NCBI GenBank assembly: GCA_963965975.1
Contig: OZ014413.1
Location: forward strand, 2,242,001 to 2,306,000
DNA: 64,000 nucleotides
Direction: 5' to 3'
Origin: Xestospongia bergquistia
Lineage: Eukaryota; Porifera; Demospongiae; Haplosclerida; Petrosiidae
Position numbers and translations under genes: made by a program. This document shows positions 1-10,899 of this stretch, piece after piece. Within the stretch, counting starts at the first letter, position 1; the number at the start of each line of letters is the position of its first letter. Under the pieces are notes generated by a model, which did not search any database, was not told the DNA's origin, and saw only the letters and a list, made by a program, of their open reading frames with translations.

Positions 1-746
1 TGTTTGACTGTGTCTTTTGACACCATTGTCAGAATACTGAGAACGTCTTCATGTCTTGACCATTTTTGAATCTGTTCCATCATACTTTGAATAAATGGAG
101 AGCCACTTTGTGGATAGCGATGAGCCTCACAATGAGGTTGACAAGGATAAGCCAATAGCATGTCTTCTTCAATAACAATTGCCTCACAACTTTCAGGATT
201 TACTGGAAGTCTGCAGCACTGAATTACAAACACCTTTGGTTTATCTTTAAGACTTGGACAATTAGCAGTAGAAAACATTCTCTGTATATTTTCTATCGAA
301 ACGTTCTGACCATCAGTGCCATACACACCTTCTAAATGTCCATGGCTGAGTATGAAGATAAAGAGGCAGTAGTTGTTGGTGTAATCATGATTTTGTAATA
401 ATTGAAATTGTCTATGCATTTGATCACTTGTCAAATTATTATGGCATTCCATTTGGAAGTCAAGACTTCTAAACACTTGTTCGATATACCTGGCATCAAC
501 CTCTGTTCCAGACCTTGTTTTGAATGATGGATGAGTGAAAATTTCATTGTTAAAAATAACACAAACACCATGACCTAATAATGAATAATACTCTGGGTCT
601 GTATGGATTGATAAGATTCAAAATGAGTAATAACACCACATATAAAATTAATTTTAAGAACAGTTCATTCATGTGTGTGTATATATATATATATACATGA
701 GTCATAGTAAAGGAAATAATAACTGACCTTGAGGAATACAACTCAT
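1..746 (-). CDS. Caspase (p20-p10), partial at left edge
   Basis: A cysteine protease of the caspase family, which cleaves after Asp in cell death signalling. Exon 1 (728-746) encodes only MSCIPQ plus one base; exon 2 (598 down to the window edge) joins in phase and is open to base 1. The p20 part shows VCVIFNNEIF, the catalytic His in ILSHGH, YGTDG and the catalytic Cys in IQCCRL. The p10 part shows the EDMLLAYP strand and the SPFIQSMM helix. There is no CARD or DED prodomain, so it looks like an effector-type caspase, with activation by oligomerising prodomains unlikely. The usual QACRG pentapeptide reads QCCRL, so the last Gly is replaced. It resembles domain 1 of the next gene (for example CLFI-ILSHG followed by YGTD), so the two are probably local duplicates. 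The 3' end lies outside the window; whether it too has a second caspase domain cannot be seen. Confidence 0.85.
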
Positions 747-1414
747 AATAGTGATCACTATTATCTTACTGAAGTAGTAAAATTTAATTGAAGAACCTAA
801 TTTACATAACAAAAGAATTGAGGTCCAATCATATGCCTTTATAATCAAAGGTCATACACGATATCATTAATGTCTTACTTTGCATTTATCATGCATGAAT
901 CTCATTTTATGATGGCATGTGATTTAGCAGTTTTTAATAACTAGCTCAGTCATTGTGTCAGTTCAAGTTAGTTCATTGTGCTAGTTCAAGTAACTGCTCT
1001 CTATACTTTGACCCAGATGGTCAGTAAATACGGCAAATTGCTATCATTTCGTATGTGAATACTATTTCATTAATTGTTACTATGAAATGATTCACTGTCA
1101 ATAAACTTAGATCTGAAGACAATTATCTATTTGGTGTTTGTGTTTTTGTTATTTTTTAGTCAACATCTTAAATTGTTAGCATCGATTACATTATTATTAA
1201 CCCTCACTGCTCACTGCGTGGGTGAGGGCCTGAATACAATAATTATGGCAATGATTATAGTGAAATGAATAAATATATAACTATTAAAAAAGAAAATAAT
1301 AAAAGCTAGTAATGTTAACATCTTTTTATTGGTTTTACCAATATTTTTCTTATGCATGAAGATTTCTGTTAACATTGAGAGCATGACAATAATTTAGTTG
1401 GTCATCCGTTATAG
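747..1414. other. Intergenic, between two caspase genes
   Basis: AT-rich spacer between the start of the left caspase gene and the stop of the tandem-caspase gene. No gene is seen. A short imperfect hairpin (CCCTCAC ... GTGAGGG) sits near 1201-1229. From about 1237 leftward of the stop, the sequence recurs at about 18650-18800 next to the caspase pseudogene, so the duplicated block includes this 3' flank. Confidence 0.6.
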
Positions 1415-2970
1415 TTAAAGTTGAGATTCTTGCTGTGGTGTAGGCAAACAATCGAGGGCAGCTCTCTCAAGATCAAATATTGCTGCAATGGAATTCTGAT
1501 GTAGTTGGTCCACGTACTTTGTAACTCTGTCTGTAATATCAGAGTTATCTTCGGTCAAGAGTATGTGATTAATAATGCTAGTTACAGTAGTAAGTAATGT
1601 GGCTCGGCACTTGAATATTTGTTCTGTCAAGCTCTCATTTACAACCACGTTTGACAAAATCAATTCGACAATACTTTGAAGTTGGCTTTCTATTGATATA
1701 TAGTCTGACAAGATTGTTTTTGAGTGGACAGTTTCATTACTAGCAGGTAAAAGACTGGCTACAGGCAATCCAATAGCATACGATAGGACAGAAGCCTGAT
1801 AAATTCCTTTTAAGACAATGTTTGATCCATCTTGACATGGAGAGTGCTGTAACTCATCTCTTTGGTCAGTAATGTGTTCACATAAGCTTCTCCCTATGTT
1901 GGTTTTTATTTGAGCAATCAGCTCAAGTGTCAATGAGTTATTGGATATTTCAGAACTAAAATGTAAGAATAAAATGAACAATAAAAAGGTCTATTAATAC
2001 CATGAAAAATTCTGTTGATTATGACCTCTACAATTCATAACTAATATGAATTCTATTACATGTATCATATATACATTCATATACAATTTTTTACTACTAG
2101 TTGTTATAAACACTCACCTTGTACATCGGATAAGGTTAAGGTCATACTCAGATGGATTTTGAGATACTCTATGCCATAATGTTGTGTTATGATTAATAGT
2201 GAATTCTAATACATGTCTCATAGAATAAAGATCAACCTGTTGAAACTGTGAAATTGTCTTAGCTAAATGAGGAATTATGGAGCTATTTACATCAGTTGAA
2301 ATGTGAATACAAATTGAACTTTGTGGAAGAACAGTTGTTTCCAGCTGAGATCGATCACGGATGCTTTCATCCTGTAATTTTGAATGACTAGAGGTTTGAA
2401 ATAAGAAGAATTTGGGTACTAGGAGAAGTTGATGAGCACAGACATCAGAAAAATGACTAAAAACGTCTTTTATTGTGAATTTTTTCCCTTTAGAGTCATA
2501 CAATGCATTGGACGTTCCTTCACTGAGAATGACAACAACTAGCGCTTCAAGCTCTTTATCTTGTATGGCACATAGTACTTGTTTGATGCACTTACGACGG
2601 AGTTTGTAAAAAGGCATGACAACATAATGCAGCCTTTTAAACACTTCACAAAGCTGATTCACTTCAGTGTGTAGTTGAACATCCATGTCTGACTCTGATG
2701 TGGTGGGCTCATGTACATTGTGACGGTTATCTATTACAATACATAGTCCACAGCGATCATCTTTTCTCAGTGGGGGTGAGCAACAATTAACCTCACCTTT
2801 CACTACAAAAAGCCAAAAGAGAGAGAGAGAGAGAGAGCAAACAACAATAATGTGTAGAAATGCACCAACAGTATAATACATGTCATAATGCACTATTTAA
2901 GTCTTATGCAAAACAGTTTTATTAATTATTGGCCTGTCATATTTAGAGATGTCTATAATATGTATTAGTG

Positions 2971-3016
<46 letters not shown>

Positions 3017-4714
3017 TAGAATTGAAGGATAAAAGAACAAGAGCTCTCGCTTTGTAGCTGTCTGACAATCGCATAACATGTGAAACTCGGAGTAACAGCA
3101 ACAAAGCAAGAGCTCTGTTCTTTTGTCCTTCAATTCTAGTCTAACCCACTCTGTCTAAACGATATCGAGCACTCTTCAACAGACTTAGATATTTTATTAT
3201 ATATATATACATACATTCATATATAATATACTAGTATATATATATATATATAATTGTATGTCTATATGATGTTTGTAATATACCTGATAAGTTCTCTATT
3301 GACTGGTTAGCAATGAAACGTACGTTATCATCATTAGAAGATGAACTTGTATCAGATGTCTGTCGTTGCATTAATAGCGCTGAACACTAATTTAAAAGAA
3401 AAGTCAAATTATAATAATAACAATTATTAAATTTACTTAATAATCATGCCATTCAACTACTTTATTGTTATACAACAGATCATATTTTGATAGTATATGC
3501 TTATATGAATTGTTAAGTGGTGACATAAGCAAGTCTATGACATATCCTACATACACTTACATGATGTTGCAAACTCTTTGACATGCTCTGTGACTTTGAA
3601 CAAACCCTATTAGGCCAAGTGTTCTGTGATGATACCATCTCGTGTTCATTCAGCTTTGTTATAGATGGAATTCTGGGAGACTCTGAGTATTCTTTTGGAA
3701 CAACTTCTGATGAAGTAGCTGGTTTTATTTGAGTTACACTAATAGATTGAATCACTACTTCTGAATGTTGTGGCCTATAGTATATCAATTACTCATAATT
3801 ATTTGAATTTCAAAGAAGATAATAAAAAGGTCATGAATGTCTAAATCATGAATAATATTAGACCATATTAGGAATCTTCACATCTGTTTGCTAAGCACTA
3901 AACTTACTGTTAGCTTGTCACATCACTATTCAAAAAGGTGCATGATTGTTCAATAACACTCACCTTTTTAAGGTCAATTTTGATAGTAACAATGAACGAG
4001 TGTCTGGCAATTGACGAAGACTATATTGACATAATGTAGAATCTCCACTAAGTTGATTAGTGACCATAGTCATCATACTACTGAAGTCTTCAGTGTCAGC
4101 ATTTTTTTTGATTACTTGAACAAGAGCTTGAATGAATGGTGTCCCATCGTTAGGAAAATGATATGCTTTAGAAAATCGCTGAGTAGCAAATACGACAACC
4201 ATATCTTTCTCTAATGCTTTAGGATCATAAAAGAAACTATTACATTCAAGGTCTCTGCATGACTGAAAAATGAACGCTTTTGGCTTCCCCCTTAGAGTAG
4301 GACAATTTTCAGAAGTGAAGTATGATTGAATCTCATCAATAGATACACATTGTTCGTCAGTTCCATATATACCTCTTTGACAACCATGACTCAATATAAT
4401 GATAAAAAGACAATAGTAGTTGGTATAATGTTTTTGTTGCCTTTCCTTTAATAGTTTGTGAATGCCATCAGATGTCAAGTTTGAATATGTTCTCACTTTG
4501 AATCCAAGTTTGTTTTTAAAGACTTCTTCGAGGTCGTTTGTATCTTTTCTACTTCCTGTTCTCTTTTCTAAAGTATTAAATTCTACATTGTTTATGATAA
4601 TACATTGACCTCGACCACAAACAGGATAGTGGGTGACTGGAATAGAAAAAATTAACACATGAAGTAACAATGCATGTTATTCTGTTTGCTCTACTTACCA
4701 TCAGGAGAAGCCAT
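1415..4714 (-). CDS. Tandem caspase: active domain plus catalytically dead caspase domain
   Basis: Six exons join in phase: 4714-4699, 4636-3964, 3774-3561, 3386-3284, 2802-2118 and 1955-1415, giving about 743 residues. The start MASPD was chosen because it is the only ATG in exon 1 that keeps frame across the splice. Domain 1 (about residues 10-225) is a full caspase: QCIIINNVEF, catalytic His in ILSHGC, catalytic Cys in IFQSCRD, then the p10 part DMVVVFATQR and TPFIQAL. A Ser/Thr-rich linker of roughly 100 residues follows, spread over two small exons. Domain 2 (about 340-560) keeps the fold pattern (CGLCIVIDNRHN, hydrophobic VVVILSEG) but has Glu where the catalytic His belongs and FLFQTS where QACRG belongs, so it cannot be a protease. 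The last exon adds about 180 helical-looking residues of unknown type. By analogy with c-FLIP, the dead domain may act as a built-in dimer partner or inhibitor; that is inference. Half of the gene is duplicated as a pseudogene at 18806-21235. Confidence 0.85.
2962..3015. repeat. (TA)n microsatellite in caspase intron
   Basis: A nearly pure AT dinucleotide run of about 45 bases in the intron between exons 4 and 5 of the tandem-caspase gene, directly abutting a small inverted-repeat element. A second (TA)n tract lies at about 3198-3251 in the same intron. Confidence 0.9.
3015..3140. mobile_element. Short foldback MITE in caspase intron
   Basis: A 126-bp unit whose ends are long inverted repeats of about 47 bp each, starting ACTAGAATTGAAGGA and ending with its complement, with only a few mismatches and a loop of roughly 30 bp. 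It sits at the edge of a (TA)n tract, so a TA target duplication cannot be told from the microsatellite. No coding capacity. This is a non-autonomous foldback element or MITE; the family is not resolved. Confidence 0.7.
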
Positions 4715-4982
4715 TTTCTCTTTGTTCTGCTGATATCGCTGGTCGTGTCATGATCATAAGCTGACTCAACAGTCAGGGCCATGACCTCTAGATCTACTCA
4801 CCATGTGCTAGCCACATGCAATTATACAATAGTATAGTATTATTACATGATAATTATGCATTTTAATAGGTTAATTTAACAGCTGTAGTGTCGTCCAGTA
4901 TCAACTGCAACAAGACATCCTGGAGTAATGCTGTGACAAGGAAATAAATAAAGTCTTGGTTTTTAGAAATTTGGGGCGAGGC

Positions 4983-5548
4983 CAGGGCCTCCAACCTCAA
5001 AATTTGATTTTCCCCTAGGGGAACTAAAATTTTTCCCTTTATTTCCCTAAATACAAAGTTAGTAACCCCCTAAACCCCCCCTTAAGTTTTACAATATTTC
5101 CTTGAATTTTCCCTAGAAAAACCAATAGTTATCTTATACTTAAACCAATACTTAGTCATTGTCAGAGTCAGAACTTTCATCACTATCATACATTTCTAAG
5201 TCGACACATTTGCACATGGAACTGTCAGGTTTAAATTCCACACAAGTGCAAGGCAAGCTTCGTTTAGTCAAAATAATAGCATCTAAAGTTTTTGTTTTCA
5301 TACTATTTCTTGTCTTGTTTTGTTGTATGCCTGCTAATCAGTAAATTTTACATGTATGCAATCATGCATGTTTATCAAAAATAGATTTTAAACAGGCTAT
5401 GAATTTATTATTAGTTATAAATATTATTAAAAGGTTTGAAATTATAAAATCCCTAAATTCCTTAATTTTTAAAAATTCCTCCCCTGGACCCTAAGTTAAT
5501 CAATTATTCCCTAGTTTTAGGGAAATTTCCCTAACATTGGAGGCCCTG
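4983..5548. mobile_element. Non-autonomous hAT-type DNA transposon
   Basis: A 566-bp element with terminal inverted repeats CAGGGCCTCCAA ... TTGGAGGCCCTG, flanked by a perfect 8-bp direct duplication GGCGAGGC (4975-4982 and 5549-5556). An 8-bp target duplication plus CAGGG-type ends is the hAT signature. No transposase reading frame is convincing inside; the interior is AT-rich with runs of CCCTAA-like and TTCCCT-like words near both ends. It lies between the tandem-caspase gene and the PAF-acetylhydrolase cluster. Confidence 0.85.
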
Positions 5549-5556
5549 GGCGAGGC

Positions 5557-7338
5557 TCAGTTGGAGCCACACCCAATCTTGCAATGATGAATAATCAGTT
5601 TTTAGTATACACGAACCACATAGACTAGACCACCACATAAAAAGGTACACACTAAAACCACAGGCACCCCTAGAATTAGTTATACGCACATGAAGAGACA
5701 CCAGCAGTACCACAGACAGATTGAACACCTGAGCATTGTAGGCATCATGCAAGCAAAACAACTGAAGTATCACACATATTAGGTAAATTATGTAGCATTT
5801 TGTGAGACTATGGAGTAGGCCTAGCTCCACAAATCTGGTACCATACATCAGTGTTATGTTTGATGAAGAACTCCCATGAAAATCCCTGATGTAATGTAAT
5901 GTGATTATATCATTATGACTGTAAAGTTATGCTATAGATAGGTAGGTAGCTAGATAGGTAGTCATGGGTACAAACTGATCTTATTCATAATTTGTTATTC
6001 ATAAAATTTTTGTCCAATGTGGCTTTGAGTGTAAAGCTAACATTAAATATAAGAAGTCTTAATTGTGAGTGTAGTCGACATACATGTACTCTGAAGAATG
6101 ACTTAGATCACCACTACAACCATTACAACAAGTGACTAGAATATAAAAATATAGCAATAAACATATCTGGAATTATAACCACACCACCCAAAACAAACAA
6201 CTTAGCTTAATTATAATTATAATGAGAAATAACTGTTTGATATTGTATCATCCAAATATACTCACAATTTATAATCAGAGGTCATATCTCTTGTTGATAG
6301 GAATAAGGATCTTACTACATACTATACAATCTTAAAGTTTATATAAGAACAGGTGTTACCAAAGCAAATTGGAACATGTGATGATTACATTAGTAGAAAG
6401 TATACATAAGCTGTGTATATTTCCCTAACCATACTCTACTGTCCTATAGTTAAAGTGGTATACTTTTGAAGGGAGTCTCACTTCCTAAGAGTGACATAAA
6501 TAATCTAGTTTACTTTCCACTATTATCAATGACATAGTATATAAATTTAATTAAATTAATTTTAGTGTCATTAGATGTAATACAAGTGACTTGCACTAGT
6601 ACTTAATACATATAGTACTCGTAATTAACAAAAACTAGATCACTGGTAGTATATTGAATTGGTGACAGCACTGTCTGTGCTAAACACCATCACAAAAAAG
6701 TAATCATTTAAACAATATTGTTACATTTGTTTTTATAATTGTTTAAATTGGTATCTTAGACTGTGTCAAATACTACTTTATCATTATAATAAACCTTATA
6801 CAACACTCGCCTCTTCATTATTTGTCATTAATTATATAAGGATGCACTACATACCACACGAGGGTCTTCAAAAGAGCTGTTAATGTTTGGACCTTATACA
6901 CAAAACTGTCTTAAATGTACAGAAGTAATTGTGCATTTGACTTCCATTACTACTTGAAATTTGCCTATTTTAAAGTTAGATTATGCTCCTTACTTTTATA
7001 CCAGTGAGCTGTTATTACTTTGATGTGGTTGCTATGACAATCAAATATGTATTAATTATTGTACAAGGTCTTCAATTAAAGGGTTGAGTAAAGTCAGAAT
7101 TCATTTATTTTGTTGCCTTCATTTGTATGGGAATTAAACAAGTTGGATAAGTCATGACTTCAACATAAATGTAGCATGTGCCAGTCATATGCACAAAGTA
7201 GTCCTAGCAACCTTCAGCATAAAACAATTGTATGATACAGAGATGATAGAAAATGTGTCACTCTTTAAAACTACAATGATTATTATTATTAAACAACTGA
7301 ATCAATACAAAAAGCTAAGCTGTTGAGTCCTTTTTTGA
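5557..7338. other. Intergenic, 3' flank of PAF-acetylhydrolase copy 1
   Basis: AT-rich non-coding stretch. The part from about 6190 to 7338 recurs inverted at about 24668-25335, downstream of PAF-acetylhydrolase copy 3, so it belongs to the duplicated block. No gene, RNA or convincing promoter is seen. A 105-codon open frame at 5531-5848 overlaps the hAT end and has no recognisable features. Confidence 0.6.
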
Positions 7339-10300
7339 TCAAAACAGCGTCAGTGAATAATAAACAAAGGCTGATAGGAAAACAACAAGCATAGAAAAAA
7401 CCACATAAACAGACAATGTTTCATTCTTAAATATTTTCACTCCATTATGTTCAGAATTGTGATGTGATTGCTCAGTCGATAACTTGCTCTTTGAAAATAG
7501 AGGATGCTGGTCAAAATCTGTACCATATATGATATGTTCAGACGCTCCCTCACCTCCATCTAGTATGGGGACATTGCATTGATATCTAGGATCTGAAAAA
7601 AACATAGTGATGAGTTAGACAGGACATATAATATCACAATGATAATGATTTGGTTTAATAAAATAATTCTTAGCTAGGAAAGGAGAGACTAAAACCATTA
7701 GTTTTCCTTTCCCTATTTTAACCCACACACCCTTATGCTTATTCAGGTCAGGGTATTCACATCCTTTCCACCATCTAGTAAACATGTATGAAAGTTGACA
7801 CACTCTTTACAACACAGTAATATAATTATAAAAATCTATAGTTGTGGGCAGGGACCAGATCAAAGGACATGAGAGGCTGCCAAAACTAAATGATGTCATA
7901 GCTACTAACCAACTCCATAACTATTATGACATAGTCCAGTAAAACGCTTTATCCATTAAGTATTAAGAATACCTTTATAATTAGAGAGAGCATAATTATA
8001 TTACTATATAAAAAGCATTTGTTATAAACTATATTGTTCACTAGTGTTAACAAAAATGAGCACTAGCTATTTAGAGAACTTGAAAAACAGAAATCCAATA
8101 TAAAGTGAGTAGCATTCCTTACATTAAACAGTGTCTTGAAATCAGGCATAATTTGTATATTAGCAATCAGGGTTGGGGTTGATTACAGAAACATGATTAC
8201 GATATGAATATGATTATGTGCTAAATCCATAGTAATGACTATGAATGATTATGATTATGATTACAGACAATTTTAACATGATTATGACTACATTATGATT
8301 ACAACTTCATTTTTTAAACAACATCAACATTAACTTCACAAAGCTCATTGCATCTAATAAACATTAGTTTTGCAAACATTTCATCAGTTAGCCGACATCA
8401 ATCTGGCCTAAATACTTTGCCTAGAGCATGTGCCTAAGTCATGTGCTTTTGCATTTGCATGTTCATGCCATGAATGAATTCAAGCAAGACTTGTAAATGT
8501 GATAAAGGAAGTACGATAAATGTGATAAAGGATGGTTGAAGTGATTATGAATATGATTATGATTAGAGCTTTGACTAGCTACTGTGAATATGAATATGAC
8601 TTTGATTACACAAAAACATGTAAATGATTACAATTGATTATGATTATAATCATAATCAACCCCAACCCTGTTAGCAATGAATGCCCACACAAGCGTTATC
8701 CAGCTTCAGTCAAAAAGCTCAGAAAATGTTGAAAATAACTTTAATAAGATAGATTAAAGATAGAGCCACGAAAACCTTAAACATAACTCATTAAAGCTTT
8801 ATAACTACAACGCCACAATCAAGTTATGTTGATAACGTTGTTATAAAGAATTTCCACTAAACCAGTTAATCTTAACATGAACAAAGAATAGTTCAATAGA
8901 CAGTAACAGGTAATTACATATGATGTATAATGTGTATCATACACAATTGATTCTTTCATACATGAATGGTTATTAATGAAGGATTAGAATCCTGCTTTAT
9001 GTTAAGGTGGGTGTAAAGAATTTCACACTTATCAATAATTAGTCTACCACCTTTTGACAAAACAGACACACTAATGAGTAAATCTTATTGTATGCATGAG
9101 TTGTTGTATAGTGTACTTAATACCTTTTAAAAGATGCCTTTTTAAAAAAGCATTGCAAATTTCTATGTTTAAACTGTGACAAAGGTATTTCTCAATATCA
9201 CAAGATGTCATTTCTGGATCTAAGGGAATACTCTCAGGAATGATAAATGCAGCATCACTCTGAGTGCAGTGGTTAGCCCCTCTGTATAAATAAATAATTA
9301 ATAAATATACTAACATGACAAAACTCACTTTATTGTACACATTGATATTGTTGTCACTATATAAATAAAATCATAAATTAAAAAGTTTATCATTCACTTT
9401 ATATCACTTTCAATACCTCGTTTAGTCAACTTTTTCAATTTGTCCAAATTTAAAGGTTCATTGCATTGAAAAAACGAAGAGTTAACAAATAAAAGAGGCT
9501 GCTTAATAACAGCTGACGAGTACATCTCTGGACCAAAAGGAAGCATCCATGGATCCATTGCTATTCCATAACTGAATATAGTACATATGTACACGCATCA
9601 CACATTATAATGGAGATTACCTAAAGTCTGGATCATCATGAAGTGTCTGTATCACAGTTGTGGCTCCTAACGAATGACCCATGATGACCGGTGACTCAGT
9701 GTTCAAGCGACCTTTAAACTGATTAAAATCAAACTCACATCCCAAGTGTCCTAGCATGTTTTGCACTTTGTCACCTTCATTTAAAAGCCGGAGTAAAGCC
9801 AAACATTCAGAAGCTTCTTCAGAGCGTTGTAGACACTATTGAAATGGCCAAAAAGAATATATAATCATTGTAGATAGAAATTCATTATAACTAAAATTAT
9901 TCTATTTTTATGTGTTTTAATTACCTGTCTATGTCTAAGAGGATAATAGTCTTTAGGTGTAATAAAATGAGATACCCACTGAGTTTTATAGTTGTCATAA
10001 TCTCCTTCCTGCACACCGTTCTCAGGTTCACGACATAGAAAACAACAAGATGATCCATCCTTGTGTTCTAGTGCTGCCACTACAAACCCATGAGAAGCTA
10101 GATCGCAGCAAATACTACTATATGGAAAAAAACTTGTACCAATACCATGAGAAAAAACAATGACTGGAAAAGTGGGTGGTGGAACTACTCCAGATTGAGT
10201 GTCATAACCTGTGTCATTAACAGATGATTGTTGTGATGTAGAGGTAGGATTAAAACCCAGTAGAGGTGCTCCTAAACGCGCTGGGATTTTTGGATCTACA

Positions 10301-10598
10301 AAATTGTCAAATTGTTGTCATATGTCATTTCTCACTTACCAATAAATATATTTGCTAGAGCACCAAACAAGTTATAAAATTTCATTTGACAAAAATGTAA
10401 TACGTTAGTAATGTATTCTTTGTGAAAAGACCATCGAGTGAACTCATAGTTAGCAGCTAGATTTGAGTCAGTAGGATAATAGAGGCGAACAAAACAACCT
10501 TCGTGTAGTAAATGAACACATCCTACTTCATAAATACCTGACGGCTGTGGAATGCCTGATCCTTTAATTATACCACTCTTGTTCCACTTCTTTTCCAT
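7339..10598 (-). CDS. PAF-acetylhydrolase, type II/plasma family, membrane-anchored (copy 1)
   Basis: A serine lipase of the PAF-acetylhydrolase family (relatives of PLA2G7 and PAFAH2), which removes the sn-2 acetyl or short oxidised chain from phospholipids. Seven exons join in phase: 10598-10340, 10295-9925, 9835-9621, 9571-9417, a 28-base microexon 9356-9329, 9281-9124 and 7592-7339, giving 479 residues. All triad elements are visible: nucleophile Ser in GHSLGAT, Asp in [11 protein letters not shown] and His in KGANHCTQSD, the last formed only when the microexon is spliced in. There is no signal peptide. The C-terminus adds about 80 residues ending in a hydrophobic segment ([19 protein letters not shown]) right at the end, a tail-anchor-like layout not found in human PLA2G7. 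Usual length is 390-440 residues. Intron 6 holds a hAT element that is missing from copy 2. Confidence 0.9.
8168..8670. mobile_element. hAT-type MITE in intron 6 of PAF-acetylhydrolase copy 1
   Basis: A 503-bp element with 18-bp terminal inverted repeats beginning CAGGGTTGGGGTTGATTA, flanked by a perfect 8-bp direct duplication TTAGCAAT (8160-8167 and 8671-8678). The interior is a degenerate GATTATGA-type repeat without coding capacity. The paralogous intron of copy 2 (around 12700) has the uninterrupted sequence with a single TTAGCAAT, a true empty site. The insertion is therefore younger than the tandem duplication. Confidence 0.92.
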
Positions 10599-10768
10599 CG
10601 TTTGTGAGATCGATATTAACTATCTCTACACAAGTCGGGTATATACGACTGACTTCTTTACAATGATGGAAAAAAGCTCCGCCTTAGACAATTGATATTT
10701 TATCACATTGCTAATTTGATTATACTCTAACTTTATCATAGTAGTCCTAAAAATTTAGTACTAAAAGT

Positions 10769-10899
10769 TATGTGAATTACTCACTGTACAATTTGTTAGT
10801 ATGTTGTACTAGTCTATTACAAACCATAGATAGTAGAGTAGTCTACTCTACTATCTATGTACAAACCAACAATTGTTACACTGAGTAATTCATACGAGT
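10769..10899. mobile_element. Small inverted-repeat element (family a), copy near PAF-acetylhydrolase
   Basis: Begins GTGAATTACTCACTGTACAA and ends in the imperfect complement TTGTTACACTGAGTAATTC. The same unit, 75-90 bp without the extra palindrome, occurs at about 15021-15110, 22081-22160, 58977-59050 and 63577-63650. The first three sit in paralogous flanks and the last two in paralogous PI3K introns, so at least two independent insertions are represented. Non-coding MITE; no clear target duplication. Confidence 0.6.
10825..10859. repeat. Perfect 35-bp palindrome
   Basis: Two perfect 17-bp arms (CATAGATAGTAGAGTAG and its complement) around a single T. The palindrome is bracketed by a direct ACAAACC on each side and is absent from the paralogous positions near 15070 and 22110, so it is an insertion of about 44 bp into the older inverted-repeat element. 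Confidence 0.9.

Noticed and set aside
1201-1229. Histone-like or terminator-like stem-loop
   Set aside because: The stem is only about seven pairs with a loop too long for a histone 3' end, and no histone gene is nearby.
5159-5344. 61-codon frame inside the hAT element
   Set aside because: No similarity to hAT transposase; the element is non-coding.
5531-5848. 105-codon minus frame beside the hAT element
   Set aside because: It overlaps the transposon end, has no homology I recognise and no splice partners.
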